The notes: generated by a model from the sequence alone, not told the origin. A stretch of 64,000 nucleotides of DNA from Biformimicrobium ophioploci (GCF_030270605.1 NZ_BSYJ01000003.1:186001-250000), one strand, 5' to 3'. Positions 9,547 to 19,280 are shown, counted from the stretch's first letter. Numbers and translations: made by a program.

Positions 9547-11843
9547 TACTGTTGTTCCCCCATCTGCTGGCGCTTCTCCGCGAGCTTGTTTTCCATCTTA
9601 TCCAGGGCGGCCTGGAAAGCGGGCACATTTTCGTTGCCCTCATCCTGCGCTTTCCGGAGCCGTTGGCGCGCCTTTTCCACGCGTTGCTCCAGGCTGCTCA
9701 ATTCCGCCGCCAGTTTTTCTTCGTCGCTCATGCCGGCGCGCGCTTGCGCGGCGGCGCGGGCACGCTCGATGGCCTGTTGCGCCTTGTCGTTCCCCGCCGG
9801 CGGCGTGGTGGCTTCACCCGGTTCCTGCTGTTGCAGCTGCGCGAGTTCCTGCTCCGCAACGACCAGCTTCTCCTGAAACTTGCGATGGTTGTCCCGGAGC
9901 GCGGCCTGCAGTTCCGCATCCTGCTCCTGCGGGATCTTTTCTTCCATCTTTTGAATGCGCTGGCGCAGGCTGTCCACACTCTTCTGCGCTTTCTCCAGCG
10001 GGGACATGGCAGCCTTGTTGCGCGCACGCGCAATGGCCGCATCCACCGCAGCGGCGGCGCTGGAAGTTTTTTCTGGCTGATCCAGTGCTGTCAGCTTCTG
10101 CTGTGCCTCGCCGAGTTTCAATTGTGCGGCCTTGAGCTGCGCCTGAAGCTGGTCGCGCTGCGTACCTTCGGCTGCGGAGGCTTTTTCCTCGAGTTTCTGC
10201 ACCCGCTCTTGTGCGCTTTTAACGCTGCGCTCTGCGCGCGCCTTTTGCTGTTCCGGTGAGCTTTCTTTTGCCTTCACCCGTGCCAACGCCGCGGCGACGA
10301 CATCGGCTTCGCTGCTGGCACCGCTAGTACCGGCCTTGTCAGAGGCTGGCTGTGCGGCCTTGCGCTTGCGCGCTTCCTCCGCGGCTTTCTTGCGGGCCTG
10401 GCGTTTGGCTTCTTTTTCCTGTTCGGCTTTTTCCAGTCGCGCCTTGCGGAACTCGAAGCGCTCGCGCGCGCGATCGGACTTGAGCTTCTCCTGCTCGGCT
10501 TCGCGCATGGTGCCCTTGGCAGCACGGTAATACTGGACCAGGGGAATGTGGCTGGGGCAGACGTAGGCACAGGCGCCGCACTCGATGCAGTCCTTGATGC
10601 TGTAGGCTTCCAGCTTTTCGTAGTCTTCGGCGCGGGCATACCAGTACAGCTGTTGCGGTAGCAGGGAGGCCGGGCAGGCCTCCGCGCAGATACCGCAGCG
10701 AATACAGGGTTGGGCTGGCACTGGTGCGGGCAGCTCTTTCCGGGCTGGCACCAGGATGCAGTTGGTGGTCTTGACCACGGGCACCCGCTCATCCTGGACG
10801 GTGAAGCCCATCATGGGGCCGCCAATGACGATTTTTGCCATCTGTTCGCGGTCAATACCATGGTTGGCAAGAATATGGCCAACCGGCGTGCCCAGCGGAA
10901 CCTCGATATTGCGCTGAATATCCAGCGCCTCGCCCACCACCGTGGTAATCCGGCTGACAAGCGGTTCACCGAACTGGATTGCGCGGTAGATCGCCGCCGC
11001 GGTGCCGACGTTCTGGCAGATCACACCCACTTCCGCCGGCAGGTGCTCGGATGGCACTTCCCGGCCCGTGAGAATCTGAATCAGCTGCTTTTCACCCCCG
11101 GACGGATATTTGGTGGGGAATACCACCACTTCAAAACGGGTGCCCTCGCAGGCTTCGCGCATCTCCTTGATGGCTTCGGGTTTGTTGTCCTCGATACCGA
11201 TCAGGACATCTGCCGGTTCGTGTAACAGGTGAGCGAGGATTTCGGCACCTGCGACGATTTCCTCCGGGCGCACGCGCATGATGGTGTCGTCGGCGGTGAT
11301 ATAGGGCTCACACTCGGTTCCGTTCAGGATCAGGGTATCGATCGGTGCATTGCCCTTCGGGTTCAGCTTGATGGCGGCCGGGAAGCCGGCGCCACCGAGG
11401 CCGGCAATGCCGCACTCGCGGATATGGTGGAGGACCTCTGAGCGGTCCCGCTCACGATAGTCCTGCATCGGGTACAGCTCGCACCAGGTATCCGAGAAGT
11501 CAGAGCTGATTTCAATCGCCTCGGCCTGCAGACCGGACGGGTGCGGCATGGTGTAGTCGCCAATACGGGTAACGGTGCCTGATGTGGGCGCATGCACCGG
11601 CGCACTGATAGGACCGTCTGCTTCTGCAATTTTCTGGCCCTTGAGGACCCTGTCTCCCTCTTTTACCAGTGCAATGGCCGGCGCACCGATATGCTGGCTC
11701 AGCGGCACGATCAGGCTTGGTGCTAGCGGAATGTGCGCGAGCGGCAGCTGCATGGACTGCGCCTTGTGCTCCGGTGGGTGCACACCGCCGGGAATGTCCC
11801 AGATCCGGCGGCTGCTGCGGGTGCGTTCGGTGGTGTGCGCCAT
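9546..11843 (-). CDS. rsxC: Electron transport complex subunit RsxC/RnfC
   Basis: A 765-residue peripheral subunit that carries the NADH/FMN site of the Rnf/Rsx complex. Order: N-terminal RnfC barrel (about 1-115), then the NADH dehydrogenase 51-kDa-like domain with GLGGAGFPAAIKL (about 130-150) and the FPTKYPSGGEKQLIQ segment. Two [4Fe-4S] motifs follow, CIRCGICAEACP and CIECGACAYVCP, near 380-430. The last ~300 residues are Ala/Lys/Glu/Gln-rich and strongly helical, with repeated ARA/AEQ/KAQ segments, probably coiled coil. Gammaproteobacterial RsxC proteins usually have such a variable tail, here long and rich in predicted charged heptads. Its ATG overlaps the rsxB stop (TAATG). Confidence 0.96.
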   Translation of the reverse strand: MAHTTERTRSSRRIWDIPGGVHPPEHKAQSMQLPLAHIPLAPSLIVPLSQHIGAPAIALVKEGDRVLKGQKIAEADGPISAPVHAPTSGTVTRIGDYTMPHPSGLQAEAIEISSDFSDTWCELYPMQDYRERDRSEVLHHIRECGIAGLGGAGFPAAIKLNPKGNAPIDTLILNGTECEPYITADDTIMRVRPEEIVAGAEILAHLLHEPADVLIGIEDNKPEAIKEMREACEGTRFEVVVFPTKYPSGGEKQLIQILTGREVPSEHLPAEVGVICQNVGTAAAIYRAIQFGEPLVSRITTVVGEALDIQRNIEVPLGTPVGHILANHGIDREQMAKIVIGGPMMGFTVQDERVPVVKTTNCILVPARKELPAPVPAQPCIRCGICAEACPASLLPQQLYWYARAEDYEKLEAYSIKDCIECGACAYVCPSHIPLVQYYRAAKGTMREAEQEKLKSDRARERFEFRKARLEKAEQEKEAKRQARKKAAEEARKRKAAQPASDKAGTSGASSEADVVAAALARVKAKESSPEQQKARAERSVKSAQERVQKLEEKASAAEGTQRDQLQAQLKAAQLKLGEAQQKLTALDQPEKTSSAAAAVDAAIARARNKAAMSPLEKAQKSVDSLRQRIQKMEEKIPQEQDAELQAALRDNHRKFQEKLVVAEQELAQLQQQEPGEATTPPAGNDKAQQAIERARAAAQARAGMSDEEKLAAELSSLEQRVEKARQRLRKAQDEGNENVPAFQAALDKMENKLAEKRQQMGEQQ

Positions 11844-12442
11844 TACGCAGCCCCCCTGATTTCACCAATCTTGTCGGTGGCGATCAGCTGGCTGTGAGCC
11901 CCCGGTTTTTCCCAGACCCAGCTGCGCGGGGTTGTCTCCACCGGAATCATATCGATACAGTCTACGGGGCAGGGCTCGACACACAGGTCACAGCCGGTGC
12001 ATTCGTCGGCAATAACAGTGTGCATCTGCTTGGCAGCGCCGAGGATGGCATCAACCGGGCAGGCCTGGATACATTTGGTGCAGCCGATGCACTCGTCCTC
12101 ACGGATGAACGCGACTTTCTTGATGTCTTCCGAGCCGTGCTCCTCATCGAGGGGAACGGCTTCCACGTCCAGCAGGTTGGCCAGCTGGTTGATGGTGGCC
12201 TGTCCGCCGGGTGGGCATTTGTTGATGGCATCGCCGTTGGCAATGGCCTCGGCATAGGGGCGACAGCCGGGATAGCCGCACTGGCCGCACTGGGTCTGCG
12301 GCAGTATAGAGTCGATCTGGTCGACAATGGGATCGCCCTCGACCTTGAAGCGGATGGCGGCGAAACCCAGTATGGCGCCAAATACCAGCGCCATGCCGCC
12401 AAGCACCAGCATGGCATCGGAAACAGAAGCAAACCAGCTCAA
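11843..12442 (-). CDS. rsxB: Electron transport complex subunit RsxB/RnfB
   Basis: A 199-residue ferredoxin-like subunit passing electrons in the Rnf/Rsx complex. An N-terminal membrane helix ([23 protein letters not shown]) is followed by [16 protein letters not shown], which binds a [4Fe-4S] cluster. Two more clusters are marked by [16 protein letters not shown] and [16 protein letters not shown] near 115-165. Length matches the family (192 in E. coli). It starts ten bases after the rsxA stop. Confidence 0.96.
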   Translation of the reverse strand: MSWFASVSDAMLVLGGMALVFGAILGFAAIRFKVEGDPIVDQIDSILPQTQCGQCGYPGCRPYAEAIANGDAINKCPPGGQATINQLANLLDVEAVPLDEEHGSEDIKKVAFIREDECIGCTKCIQACPVDAILGAAKQMHTVIADECTGCDLCVEPCPVDCIDMIPVETTPRSWVWEKPGAHSQLIATDKIGEIRGAA

Positions 12443-12452
12443 TGCATTCCCC

Positions 12453-13028
12453 CTATACCAGACCGGTAAAGCCCATAAAGGCCAGTGACATCAGGCCGGC
12501 GGTGATCATGCCGATGGCCGCGCCCTTGAATGGGGTTGGTACATCCGCCACGGCGAGCCGTTCACGCATTGCCGCGAACAGGATCAGTACCAGTGAGAAG
12601 CCCAGGGCGGCGCCAAACCCGTAAAAAGTGGATTGCAGGAAGTTATTGGCCTTGAGGGTGTTCTGCAGGGCGACACCGAGCACCGCGCAGTTGGTGGTGA
12701 TCAGCGGTAGGAAGACCCCAAGTACCCGGTAAAGGAGCGGGCTGGTCTTCTCGATAAACATGCGCGCAAACTGCACCACCACGGCGATCACCAGGATGAA
12801 GGCGATGGTGCGCAGGTACTCCAGGCCGTAGGGTGCCAGCAGGTACTTGTTGACCAGGTAGGAGCAGATTGCTGCCAGGGTTAGCACGAAGGTGGTGGCA
12901 CCACCCATACCTACGGCGGTCTCCAGTTTATTGGAGACACCCATAAACGGGCACAGCCCGAGGAACTGCACCAGTACGTAGTTGTTCACCAGGACAGTGC
13001 TGAGCAGGATTACGGCGAATTCAGTCAT
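12453..13028 (-). CDS. rsxA: Electron transport complex subunit RsxA/RnfA
   Basis: A 191-residue, six-helix membrane subunit and first gene of the rsxABCDGE operon. The opening ([25 protein letters not shown]) and [14 protein letters not shown] near residue 110 are near-invariant in RsxA. The two cysteines belong to the membrane-embedded [2Fe-2S] site known from structures of Rnf and Nqr. The operon promoter must lie in 13029-13248, which also contains an inverted repeat. Confidence 0.96.
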   Translation of the reverse strand: MTEFAVILLSTVLVNNYVLVQFLGLCPFMGVSNKLETAVGMGGATTFVLTLAAICSYLVNKYLLAPYGLEYLRTIAFILVIAVVVQFARMFIEKTSPLLYRVLGVFLPLITTNCAVLGVALQNTLKANNFLQSTFYGFGAALGFSLVLILFAAMRERLAVADVPTPFKGAAIGMITAGLMSLAFMGFTGLV

Positions 13029-13090
13029 GGCAATCCACAGGTTGAATGACCCGTTATTATCGTCGCTTCCATTATTCCCTTCAATACAGG

Positions 13091-13119
13091 TTCCATTTTA
13101 TTGATAGTCGAAAATGGAA
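13091..13119. promoter_or_regulatory. Inverted repeat in the rsxA upstream region
   Basis: TTCCATTTT (13091-13099) and AAAATGGAA (13111-13119) are perfect 9-bp arms with an 11-base spacer. A further TTCCATTATT copy sits at 13067-13076. The arms are AT-rich and lack a T-run context, so a regulator site is more likely than a terminator. It lies 60-90 bases upstream of rsxA in the divergent region shared with the secreted protein gene. Confidence 0.4.
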
Positions 13120-13248
13120 TAACGCTAGTCACAATACCCCTTTTCCTTCTGGTAACTGGTACGTAGTGCGCTAGTTTGGACCCATTGGCAGGGCTACGCT
13201 CAGAAGCCACACGCGGCAATTCGCCGTGTGCCACTGCAAGGAGGCGTT

Positions 13249-14337
13249 ATGCGTATCAGCAAGCAGGTGTGTGTAGCGGTAATGGTGGTATTCAGCGGTT
13301 TGGTTTCTGCCGCTGAGGCTGTTCAGGAGAAACAGCAGCAAATGACCCCATACCAAGGGGAGGAAGTGAGCGGCCAGTGGATCTACGATGCCAGTGCCGC
13401 GGGAATCTACCAGCGCAGCGGATCCATCGATAATGGTCCGCTGGTCATCACGTCCGATTCGGCCAGTGGCGACTCCCTCGGTTACGTCATGAAGCGCCTC
13501 GATGCCAGTCATTTCCGTGGCAAGCGGGTGCTCGCGACTTTCAGGGCCAAGCCAACGAAGGTCAGCCACACCGTAGTGGCATGGATCAGCGCGGCCGACC
13601 AGAAAGATGATCAGCGTGAGTACCTGACGTGGGACAACACCTGGGTAACCCCATGGGCGGGCACTTCTGACTGGGCTGAAAAGCGTATGGTGCTGCAGGT
13701 TCCGCTGGAAGCCGACTACCTCTTCGTAGGAGCCGGGCTGGCGGGGACCGGGAAGGTCGAGATAGGGCCGATTGACCTGGAAATTGTCGCAGACTCTGTT
13801 GCCGTGACGGACAAGGGGTTTATCAGCAAGCTTTACAAGGCCGGTAAGTACCGAGCCTACCTGGCTGAGCTCGACAAGATCGACTTCGGGCACCGCTACG
13901 ATTACCGCTATGCGGTGTATACCCTGCAACGTTTTTACGCGCTGAGTGAACTGGGTGATGACGATGCGGCCGATGAGGCGCTGACGGAAATCTACGACCT
14001 GGTGGAAAGCGCCGACTGGCAGAGCGTGAACAATACCGCCTGGGGCCAGGAGCTACGCGCCGAAGTCCTGTTTCTTGCCGATGAAATGGGGCCCGAGGAT
14101 TATCTGCGCACAGTCAGTAGTATTGAGTTCCCGGCGGAGCGCGACAGCAAGGCAGCTATGAAATCTGCGTACAGTGCAATCGGGTTTTACCACCGGATGA
14201 CCGGCAATTACACCGCGGCAAAAGGCGCCTATGCCAAGGCCGCTTCACGGGAGTGGGGCAAGGACCTCAGTTACGACAGCGCGGACAGGCGACTCAAAGA
14301 GATGGAACAGCAGCTCGCAGCGATTGAGGAACAGTAG
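13249..14337 (+). CDS. Secreted protein with jelly-roll-like and helical-repeat parts, function unknown
   Basis: A 362-residue exported protein. The signal peptide (CVAVMVVFSGLVSAAEA) is cleaved near residue 24. Residues ~35-185 form a beta-rich region. Its pattern (FRGKRVLATFRAK, WISAADQ, LTWDNTW, GTSDWAEKRMVLQVP, FVGAGLAGTGKVEIGPIDLEIV) resembles carbohydrate-binding-like sandwich domains fused to some regulators and peptidases. That resemblance is from memory of sequence pattern only. The remainder is helical, with TPR-like spacing near the end (YTAAKGAYAKAASREW). AGGAGG six bases upstream fixes the start at 13249 rather than 13228. It is divergent from the rsx operon and ends in a terminator, so it is monocistronic. 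Confidence 0.75.
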   Translation: MRISKQVCVAVMVVFSGLVSAAEAVQEKQQQMTPYQGEEVSGQWIYDASAAGIYQRSGSIDNGPLVITSDSASGDSLGYVMKRLDASHFRGKRVLATFRAKPTKVSHTVVAWISAADQKDDQREYLTWDNTWVTPWAGTSDWAEKRMVLQVPLEADYLFVGAGLAGTGKVEIGPIDLEIVADSVAVTDKGFISKLYKAGKYRAYLAELDKIDFGHRYDYRYAVYTLQRFYALSELGDDDAADEALTEIYDLVESADWQSVNNTAWGQELRAEVLFLADEMGPEDYLRTVSSIEFPAERDSKAAMKSAYSAIGFYHRMTGNYTAAKGAYAKAASREWGKDLSYDSADRRLKEMEQQLAAIEEQ

Positions 14338-14363
14338 TTAGAGGGCAGGTCGTAAAAATCGAA

Positions 14364-14386
14364 GCCCGGCATTGCCGGGCCTTTTT
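14364..14386 (+). terminator. Rho-independent terminator of the secreted protein gene
   Basis: GCCCGGC-ATT-GCCGGGC followed by CTTTTTG, 27 bases after the stop codon at 14337. Confidence 0.9.
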
Positions 14387-14521
14387 GTTTCTGTCGGGTT
14401 ATTTTGCCGCGGAAGGCGCGACAGTCAGCAATGCTTGAATCGAGGTGAAATAAGGTGCTGGAAGTTTTTGTGAGGTCCGTCACATACTGAAAATTAACCC
14501 TATATTCTGCATGTGATTAAC

Positions 14522-15862
14522 ATGCGTCTATATAGGTATAAAGTCGTGCGCAAACTTCTTCTTCCCCTCGTTTTCATGCTCTTCTCGATTCATCTGCATG
14601 CCCAACCAACGGAAGCGCCTGTCGATGCCGACTATTACCCGCCAGCATCGGACGAAAAGGTTCGCCTCGGGCAGTTATTGTTTTTTGACAAGATACTGAG
14701 CGGCAATCGCAATATCTCCTGCGCAACCTGCCACCATCCGATGGCTGGTACGGGCGATGGCTTGTCGCTTCCCGTAGGTGAAGGCGGGCGTGGAATCGGC
14801 GTGATGCGTGTTGCGCCTGTGAGAACAATATTGCAGCGAGTTCCGCGGAATGCGCCGCATATCTTCAATATTGGTGCAATGGAGTTCACCGCGATGTTTG
14901 CGGATGGTCGCATTGAGGTAGACCCAACGCAGCCCAGCGGTTTTCGAACGCCCGCCGGCGATGATTTGCCGATGGGGCTGGAAAATGTGGTCGCGGCTCA
15001 GGCGATGTTTCCAGTAACAAACCCGATTGAGATGGCCGGTCAGCCTGGCGAGAACCGTCAGGGGCGACTGGTGGATAATCTTCCCGCTCTTTGGAATTTC
15101 ATCGCGCGGAAGTTGCGACGTAATGAAGAATATGTCGAGCTTTTCAAGGCGGCTTTTCCGGACAAGATATTCAGCGCAGGTGATATCACATTCGTGGATG
15201 CCGCCAATGCCATTGCTGCTTTCGAGATTGCAGTGGGCCGTTACGACAACAGTCCGTTCGACAAATTCTTACGTGGCGACCAATCCGCGCTGACGGACAA
15301 CCAGAAAGCGGGCATGGACCTCTTCTATGGCGACGCGGGATGTGGTGGTTTCTGCCACAGCGGCAAGTTCCAGACCAATCATCGCTATTTCTCGATTGCG
15401 ATGCCCCAGATTGGACCCGGTGTGGGCGATGGGATAGGCGGTGTGGAAGACTTTGGTCGCGAACGGGTCACCGGAAATGAAGGGGATCGGTATCGTTTCC
15501 GCGTACCCAGCTTGCGCAATATTTCAGTCACTGCACCATACGGTCATGCTGGCGCCTATGACACGCTGGAATCGGTGGTGGAGCACTATAACGACCGGGT
15601 TGGCTCCCTGATGTCTTACGACCCTGCCGAAGCTGTTTTGCCGGCTAACAGGAACCTGGATCCGCTGGACTTTGTGGCAATGTCCAACCAGGAAATTCTT
15701 GCGGCAATTGCGGCATCTACCCGTGCAACTGAGCTCGAGCTTACTGATACCCAGAAACGGCAATTAGTGGAATTTATGGGGGCGCTCACCGACCCGGGTG
15801 TTTACGATATGCGCTGGCAGGTGCCGGACAGCGTGCCCAGCGGCCTGCCGGTTCGCGATTAG
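14522..15862 (+). CDS. Di-heme cytochrome c peroxidase/MauG family protein
   Basis: A 446-residue periplasmic cytochrome of the bacterial di-heme peroxidase superfamily (CcpA/MauG). A signal peptide covers residues 1-28 (RKLLLPLVFMLFSIHLHAQ). The first heme site is ISCATCHHP (C67, C70, H71). The second is CGGFCH (C274, C278, H279), with three rather than two residues between the cysteines. The stretch FSIAMPQIGPGVGDG and the downstream FRVPSLRNISVTAPYGHAGAY are typical of the superfamily, the latter near a distal ligand region. The physiological substrate cannot be inferred. The start is uncertain: GTG at 14513 and ATG at 14522 both lack a clear ribosome site, and ATG was preferred. It has no operon partner. 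Confidence 0.88.
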   Translation: MRLYRYKVVRKLLLPLVFMLFSIHLHAQPTEAPVDADYYPPASDEKVRLGQLLFFDKILSGNRNISCATCHHPMAGTGDGLSLPVGEGGRGIGVMRVAPVRTILQRVPRNAPHIFNIGAMEFTAMFADGRIEVDPTQPSGFRTPAGDDLPMGLENVVAAQAMFPVTNPIEMAGQPGENRQGRLVDNLPALWNFIARKLRRNEEYVELFKAAFPDKIFSAGDITFVDAANAIAAFEIAVGRYDNSPFDKFLRGDQSALTDNQKAGMDLFYGDAGCGGFCHSGKFQTNHRYFSIAMPQIGPGVGDGIGGVEDFGRERVTGNEGDRYRFRVPSLRNISVTAPYGHAGAYDTLESVVEHYNDRVGSLMSYDPAEAVLPANRNLDPLDFVAMSNQEILAAIAASTRATELELTDTQKRQLVEFMGALTDPGVYDMRWQVPDSVPSGLPVRD

Positions 15863-15891
15863 GGTGCGGCCTGTTCGCCCGCCTGTTCGTT

Positions 15892-16815
15892 CTAAAGCGC
15901 GGTGATATTGGCAGTGACCCCATCGAGGAGTCGCTGTCGTGCTTCACGGCTGATCCATGCGCTGTGCGGGGTGATCAGCAGGTTGGGAATATCCCCGTCG
16001 AGTAGCGGGTGATCGGAAGGTGGAGGCTCCACGCTTAATACGTCCAGCGCGGCGCCGCCGAGTTTGCCAGACCGCAATGCCGCCGCAAGTGCAGCCTCAT
16101 CCACCAGCCCGCCGCGTGCAGTGTTCACCAGCAATGCGCCGGGCTTCATGTTCTGCAGAAACGCCGCATCGACAAGCCTGTCCGTCTGCTCGGTGAGCGG
16201 GCAGTGCAGGGAGATCACGTCGGACTGCGCCAGCAATTCTTTGAGGGAAGTGCGTCCGGCATGCTCGGTGCCGGTAAAAGACTCGGCGACCAGCACCTGC
16301 ATTCCGAGCGCTTTGAATAACGCTGCAGTACCCTGGCCCAGGTTGCCATAACCGATAATGCCGGCGGTCTTGCCGGCCAGCTCCATCACCGGGTAATCGA
16401 GGCGGCAGAAAACCGGCGACTCGCTCCAGCGCCCGTTTTTTACGTCGGCATCGTACTGGTGCAGGCGTGTCGCCAGCGCCAGCAACATTGCCATGGCGTG
16501 CTGCGGCACGGAGGCGCCGGCATACCCCTCCACATTCCTGACCGGGATACCACGCTCCTCTGCCGCTGCCAGGTCGACATTGTTGGTGCCGGTCGCGCAG
16601 ACGCAGATCAGCTCCAGGTTAGCGGCGCCTTCGATCAACGCCCGATCCAGCACCACCTTGTTGGTGACCACCACCTCGGCGCTGGCAATGCGCTCCGCCA
16701 CCTGTTCCGGGCTGGTGGTTTCAAAGAAGTCCCAGTGATCCAGGCTGGTCTCGAAGGCTGAGGTGTCCAGCTCATCGAGCTGCATGGTGAGGGTATCGAG
16801 GAATACGCCGCGCAT
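15892..16815 (-). CDS. D-isomer-specific 2-hydroxyacid dehydrogenase (glycerate dehydrogenase/hydroxypyruvate reductase-like)
   Basis: A 307-residue NAD(P)-dependent oxidoreductase. The substrate-binding Arg/Asn region appears as CATGTNNVDLAAAEERGI (about 72-90). The Rossmann motif GYGNLGQGTA is near 155. LVNTARGGLVDEAAL and the catalytic His in LLITPHSAWISREARQR complete the set. Sequence style is closest to HprA-like enzymes that reduce hydroxypyruvate or glyoxylate, but the substrate is not proven by sequence. It is convergent with the cytochrome gene, with a 29-base gap. Confidence 0.9.
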   Translation of the reverse strand: MRGVFLDTLTMQLDELDTSAFETSLDHWDFFETTSPEQVAERIASAEVVVTNKVVLDRALIEGAANLELICVCATGTNNVDLAAAEERGIPVRNVEGYAGASVPQHAMAMLLALATRLHQYDADVKNGRWSESPVFCRLDYPVMELAGKTAGIIGYGNLGQGTAALFKALGMQVLVAESFTGTEHAGRTSLKELLAQSDVISLHCPLTEQTDRLVDAAFLQNMKPGALLVNTARGGLVDEAALAAALRSGKLGGAALDVLSVEPPPSDHPLLDGDIPNLLITPHSAWISREARQRLLDGVTANITAL

Positions 16816-16950
16816 TGCAATTTCTTCTATTGTTGCGACCGGCCATTGTGGGCGGCGCTGAGGCGCGGTCCGGGACGGGGTGACAAAACATTTGCAGCCA
16901 GCTGCAGCTTTGGAACCCCGTACCGGTAAAGCGCCGTGATAATCTTGGGT

Positions 16951-18990
16951 TTAGAGGACTCTCATTCCCGGCTGTGCGCCCTCATGCGGTTCCAGAATCC
17001 ACAGATCCTTGCCGCCCGGGCCGGCTGCCAGCACCATGCCCTCGCTGATACCGAAGCGCATCTTGCGCGGCGCCAGGTTAGCGACCATTACGGTTAGCTT
17101 GCCCTGCAGGTCTTCGGGCTTGTAGGCGCTCTTGATGCCGGAGAACACCTGACGGGTTTCGCCGCCCAGATCCAGGGTCAGCTTCAGCAGCTTGCCGGCG
17201 CCTTCCACGTGCTCGGCCTTGGCGATCAGCGCCACGCGCAGGTCCACCTTGGCGAAGTCGTCAAACTGGACCTCTTCGGCAATCGGGTCGTCGGCGAGCG
17301 GACCGCTCTTGGTTTCGCTGGCGGCGCCCGGTGTTGCCATGGCCGCTGCCAGTGCTTCCTTGGCGGACTCCATCATGGCGTCAACCTGGGTCTGTTCGAC
17401 GCGCTGCATCAGTGGCTTGAATTTGTTGATGCTGTGGCCAAGCAGCGGCTCCAGTTTCTCTCCCCAGGCCAGGTCGGCACCGAGGAACTCGGTAGCCTTG
17501 GCGGCGGTGTTCGGCAGTACCGGTGCCAGCCAGGTCATCAGCGCACGAAACATATTCACGCCCTGGGAGCAGATACCGAGTACTTCTGCTTCGGTGCCTT
17601 CCTGCTTGGCCAGTGACCACGGCGCTTTCTCTGCAATCCAGGCATTGGCGGTATCGGCCAGCGCCATGATCTCGCGCATCGCCTTGGCGAACTCGCGCTG
17701 CTCGTACAGTTCGGTAATCTGCGGTGCGGCGTCGACGAACTGCTGCCACAGGGCTTCGTCGTGAATGCTGTCTGCCAGCACGCCGCCGGACTTGGATACA
17801 AATTTGGCAGTGCGCGAGGCAATGTTCACCACCTTGCCCACCAGGTCCGAGTTGACCCGCTGGATAAAGTCCTCGAGATTCAGGTCCAGGTCGTCCACGC
17901 CGGCGGTCAGCTTGGCCGCGAAGTAGTAACGCAGGTACTCGGGGTTCAGGTGTTCCAGATAGCTGCGCGCATTGATAAAGGTACCGCGCGACTTGGACAT
18001 CTTCTTGCCGTTCACGGTCAGGAAGCCGTGCACGCACACCTTGGTGGGGGTGCGGAAATCGGCGGAAGTCAGCATGGCTGGCCAGAACAGGGCGTGGAAG
18101 TTGACGATGTCCTTGCCGATAAAGTGATACACCTCGGCACTGCTGTCTTTTTTCCAGTATTCCTGCCAGTCCAGGCCCTTTTGGTCGCAGTAGTTCTTGA
18201 GGCTGGCCATGTAACCGATCGGTGCGTCCAGCCACACGTAGAAGTACTTGCCCGGTTCCCCCGGGATCTCAAAGCCGAAGTAGGGCGCATCGCGGGAGAT
18301 GTCCCACTCCTGCAGGCCTTCGTCCAGCCACTCGGACAGCTTGTTCGCCACTTCGGTCTGCAGGGTGCCGGAGCGGGTCCACTCTTTCAGGAAGTCGGTG
18401 AATTCCGGCAGGGTGAAGAAGAAGTGCTCGGACGCCTTTTCCACCGGGGTCGCACCGGAAATCACGGATTTCGGGTTGATCAGTTCGGTGGGGCTGTAGG
18501 TAGCGCCACAGGCTTCACAGTTGTCGCCGTACTGGTCTTCGGTCTTGCATTTGGGGCAGGTGCCCTTGATATAGCGATCCGCGAGGAACAGCTCTTTTTC
18601 CGGGTCAAAGGCCTGGGTGATGTTGCGCACAGCGATATGGCCATTGGCGCGCAGGCGCTTGTAGATCAGCGCAGACAGCTCGCGGTTTTCCTCGGAGTGG
18701 GTGGAGTGGTAGTTGTCCACGCCAATCAGGAAGTCGGCAAAGTCGCGCTGGTGCTCGGCCTGCATATTGGCAATATGCGCTTCCGCGCTGATACCGAGCT
18801 GCTCGGCCTTGAGCATGATGGCGGTGCCGTGTGCGTCGTCCGCACACATGTACAGGCAGTCGTGACCTCGCGCTTTCTGGAAGCGGGTCCAGATATCGGT
18901 CTGGATATACTCCAGTACATGCCCGAGGTGCAGGGACCCGTTGGCGTAGGGCAGGGCGCTGGTGACAAGGATTTTGCGCGGGTGACTCAT
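16951..18990 (-). CDS. metG: Methionyl-tRNA synthetase
   Basis: A class I aminoacyl-tRNA synthetase of 679 residues charging tRNA-Met (E. coli 677). The HIGH-type motif is in [12 protein letters not shown] (10-21). The zinc knuckle is [18 protein letters not shown] near 145. [10 protein letters not shown] carries the KMSKS loop. The C-terminal tRNA-binding (EMAP-like) dimerisation domain begins with [20 protein letters not shown] near 575. The start at 18990 ([19 protein letters not shown]) matches the family; the GTG at 19014 would add eight unrelated residues. It is divergent from the Mrp gene. Confidence 0.97.
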   Translation of the reverse strand: MSHPRKILVTSALPYANGSLHLGHVLEYIQTDIWTRFQKARGHDCLYMCADDAHGTAIMLKAEQLGISAEAHIANMQAEHQRDFADFLIGVDNYHSTHSEENRELSALIYKRLRANGHIAVRNITQAFDPEKELFLADRYIKGTCPKCKTEDQYGDNCEACGATYSPTELINPKSVISGATPVEKASEHFFFTLPEFTDFLKEWTRSGTLQTEVANKLSEWLDEGLQEWDISRDAPYFGFEIPGEPGKYFYVWLDAPIGYMASLKNYCDQKGLDWQEYWKKDSSAEVYHFIGKDIVNFHALFWPAMLTSADFRTPTKVCVHGFLTVNGKKMSKSRGTFINARSYLEHLNPEYLRYYFAAKLTAGVDDLDLNLEDFIQRVNSDLVGKVVNIASRTAKFVSKSGGVLADSIHDEALWQQFVDAAPQITELYEQREFAKAMREIMALADTANAWIAEKAPWSLAKQEGTEAEVLGICSQGVNMFRALMTWLAPVLPNTAAKATEFLGADLAWGEKLEPLLGHSINKFKPLMQRVEQTQVDAMMESAKEALAAAMATPGAASETKSGPLADDPIAEEVQFDDFAKVDLRVALIAKAEHVEGAGKLLKLTLDLGGETRQVFSGIKSAYKPEDLQGKLTVMVANLAPRKMRFGISEGMVLAAGPGGKDLWILEPHEGAQPGMRVL

Positions 18991-19037
18991 ATTGCTGCCT
19001 GTATAGATGTTCACGATTCAAGGGCCTGGTCGGATGG

Positions 19038-19112
19038 CGGGATTTCAAAACCGTCGCGCACAAGGACGTGCGCGCCGGAGCTACATGGATGTATTCATGC
19101 GCTTTTGAAATC
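19038..19112. repeat. Structured intergenic palindromic element between metG and apbC
   Basis: GGGATTTCAAAA at about 19039-19050 is mirrored by TTTTGAAATCCC at 19103-19114. Inside it lies a second hairpin, CGCGCAC-AAGGAC-GTGCGCG, at about 19055-19074, and then GGAGCTACATGGATGTATTCATGCGC-like sequence. The nested inverted repeats and lack of coding suggest a REP-like or other dispersed intergenic element. Only this copy was noticed in the window. Confidence 0.4.
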
Positions 19113-19280
19113 CCGTACCCGGACAGGCCTGGGTGGCACAGGGCCAAAAAAGAGCGCGAAATATAGCAGATTTCACGCCCCGCTGACACGCGCAGCCTGC
19201 TCCGGGGTCCATGCAGCTTGGCGCCCGCGGTCGCTCGACTTAGTATTCGCACTGGACACACAAGGACACCGGAGATTCAA

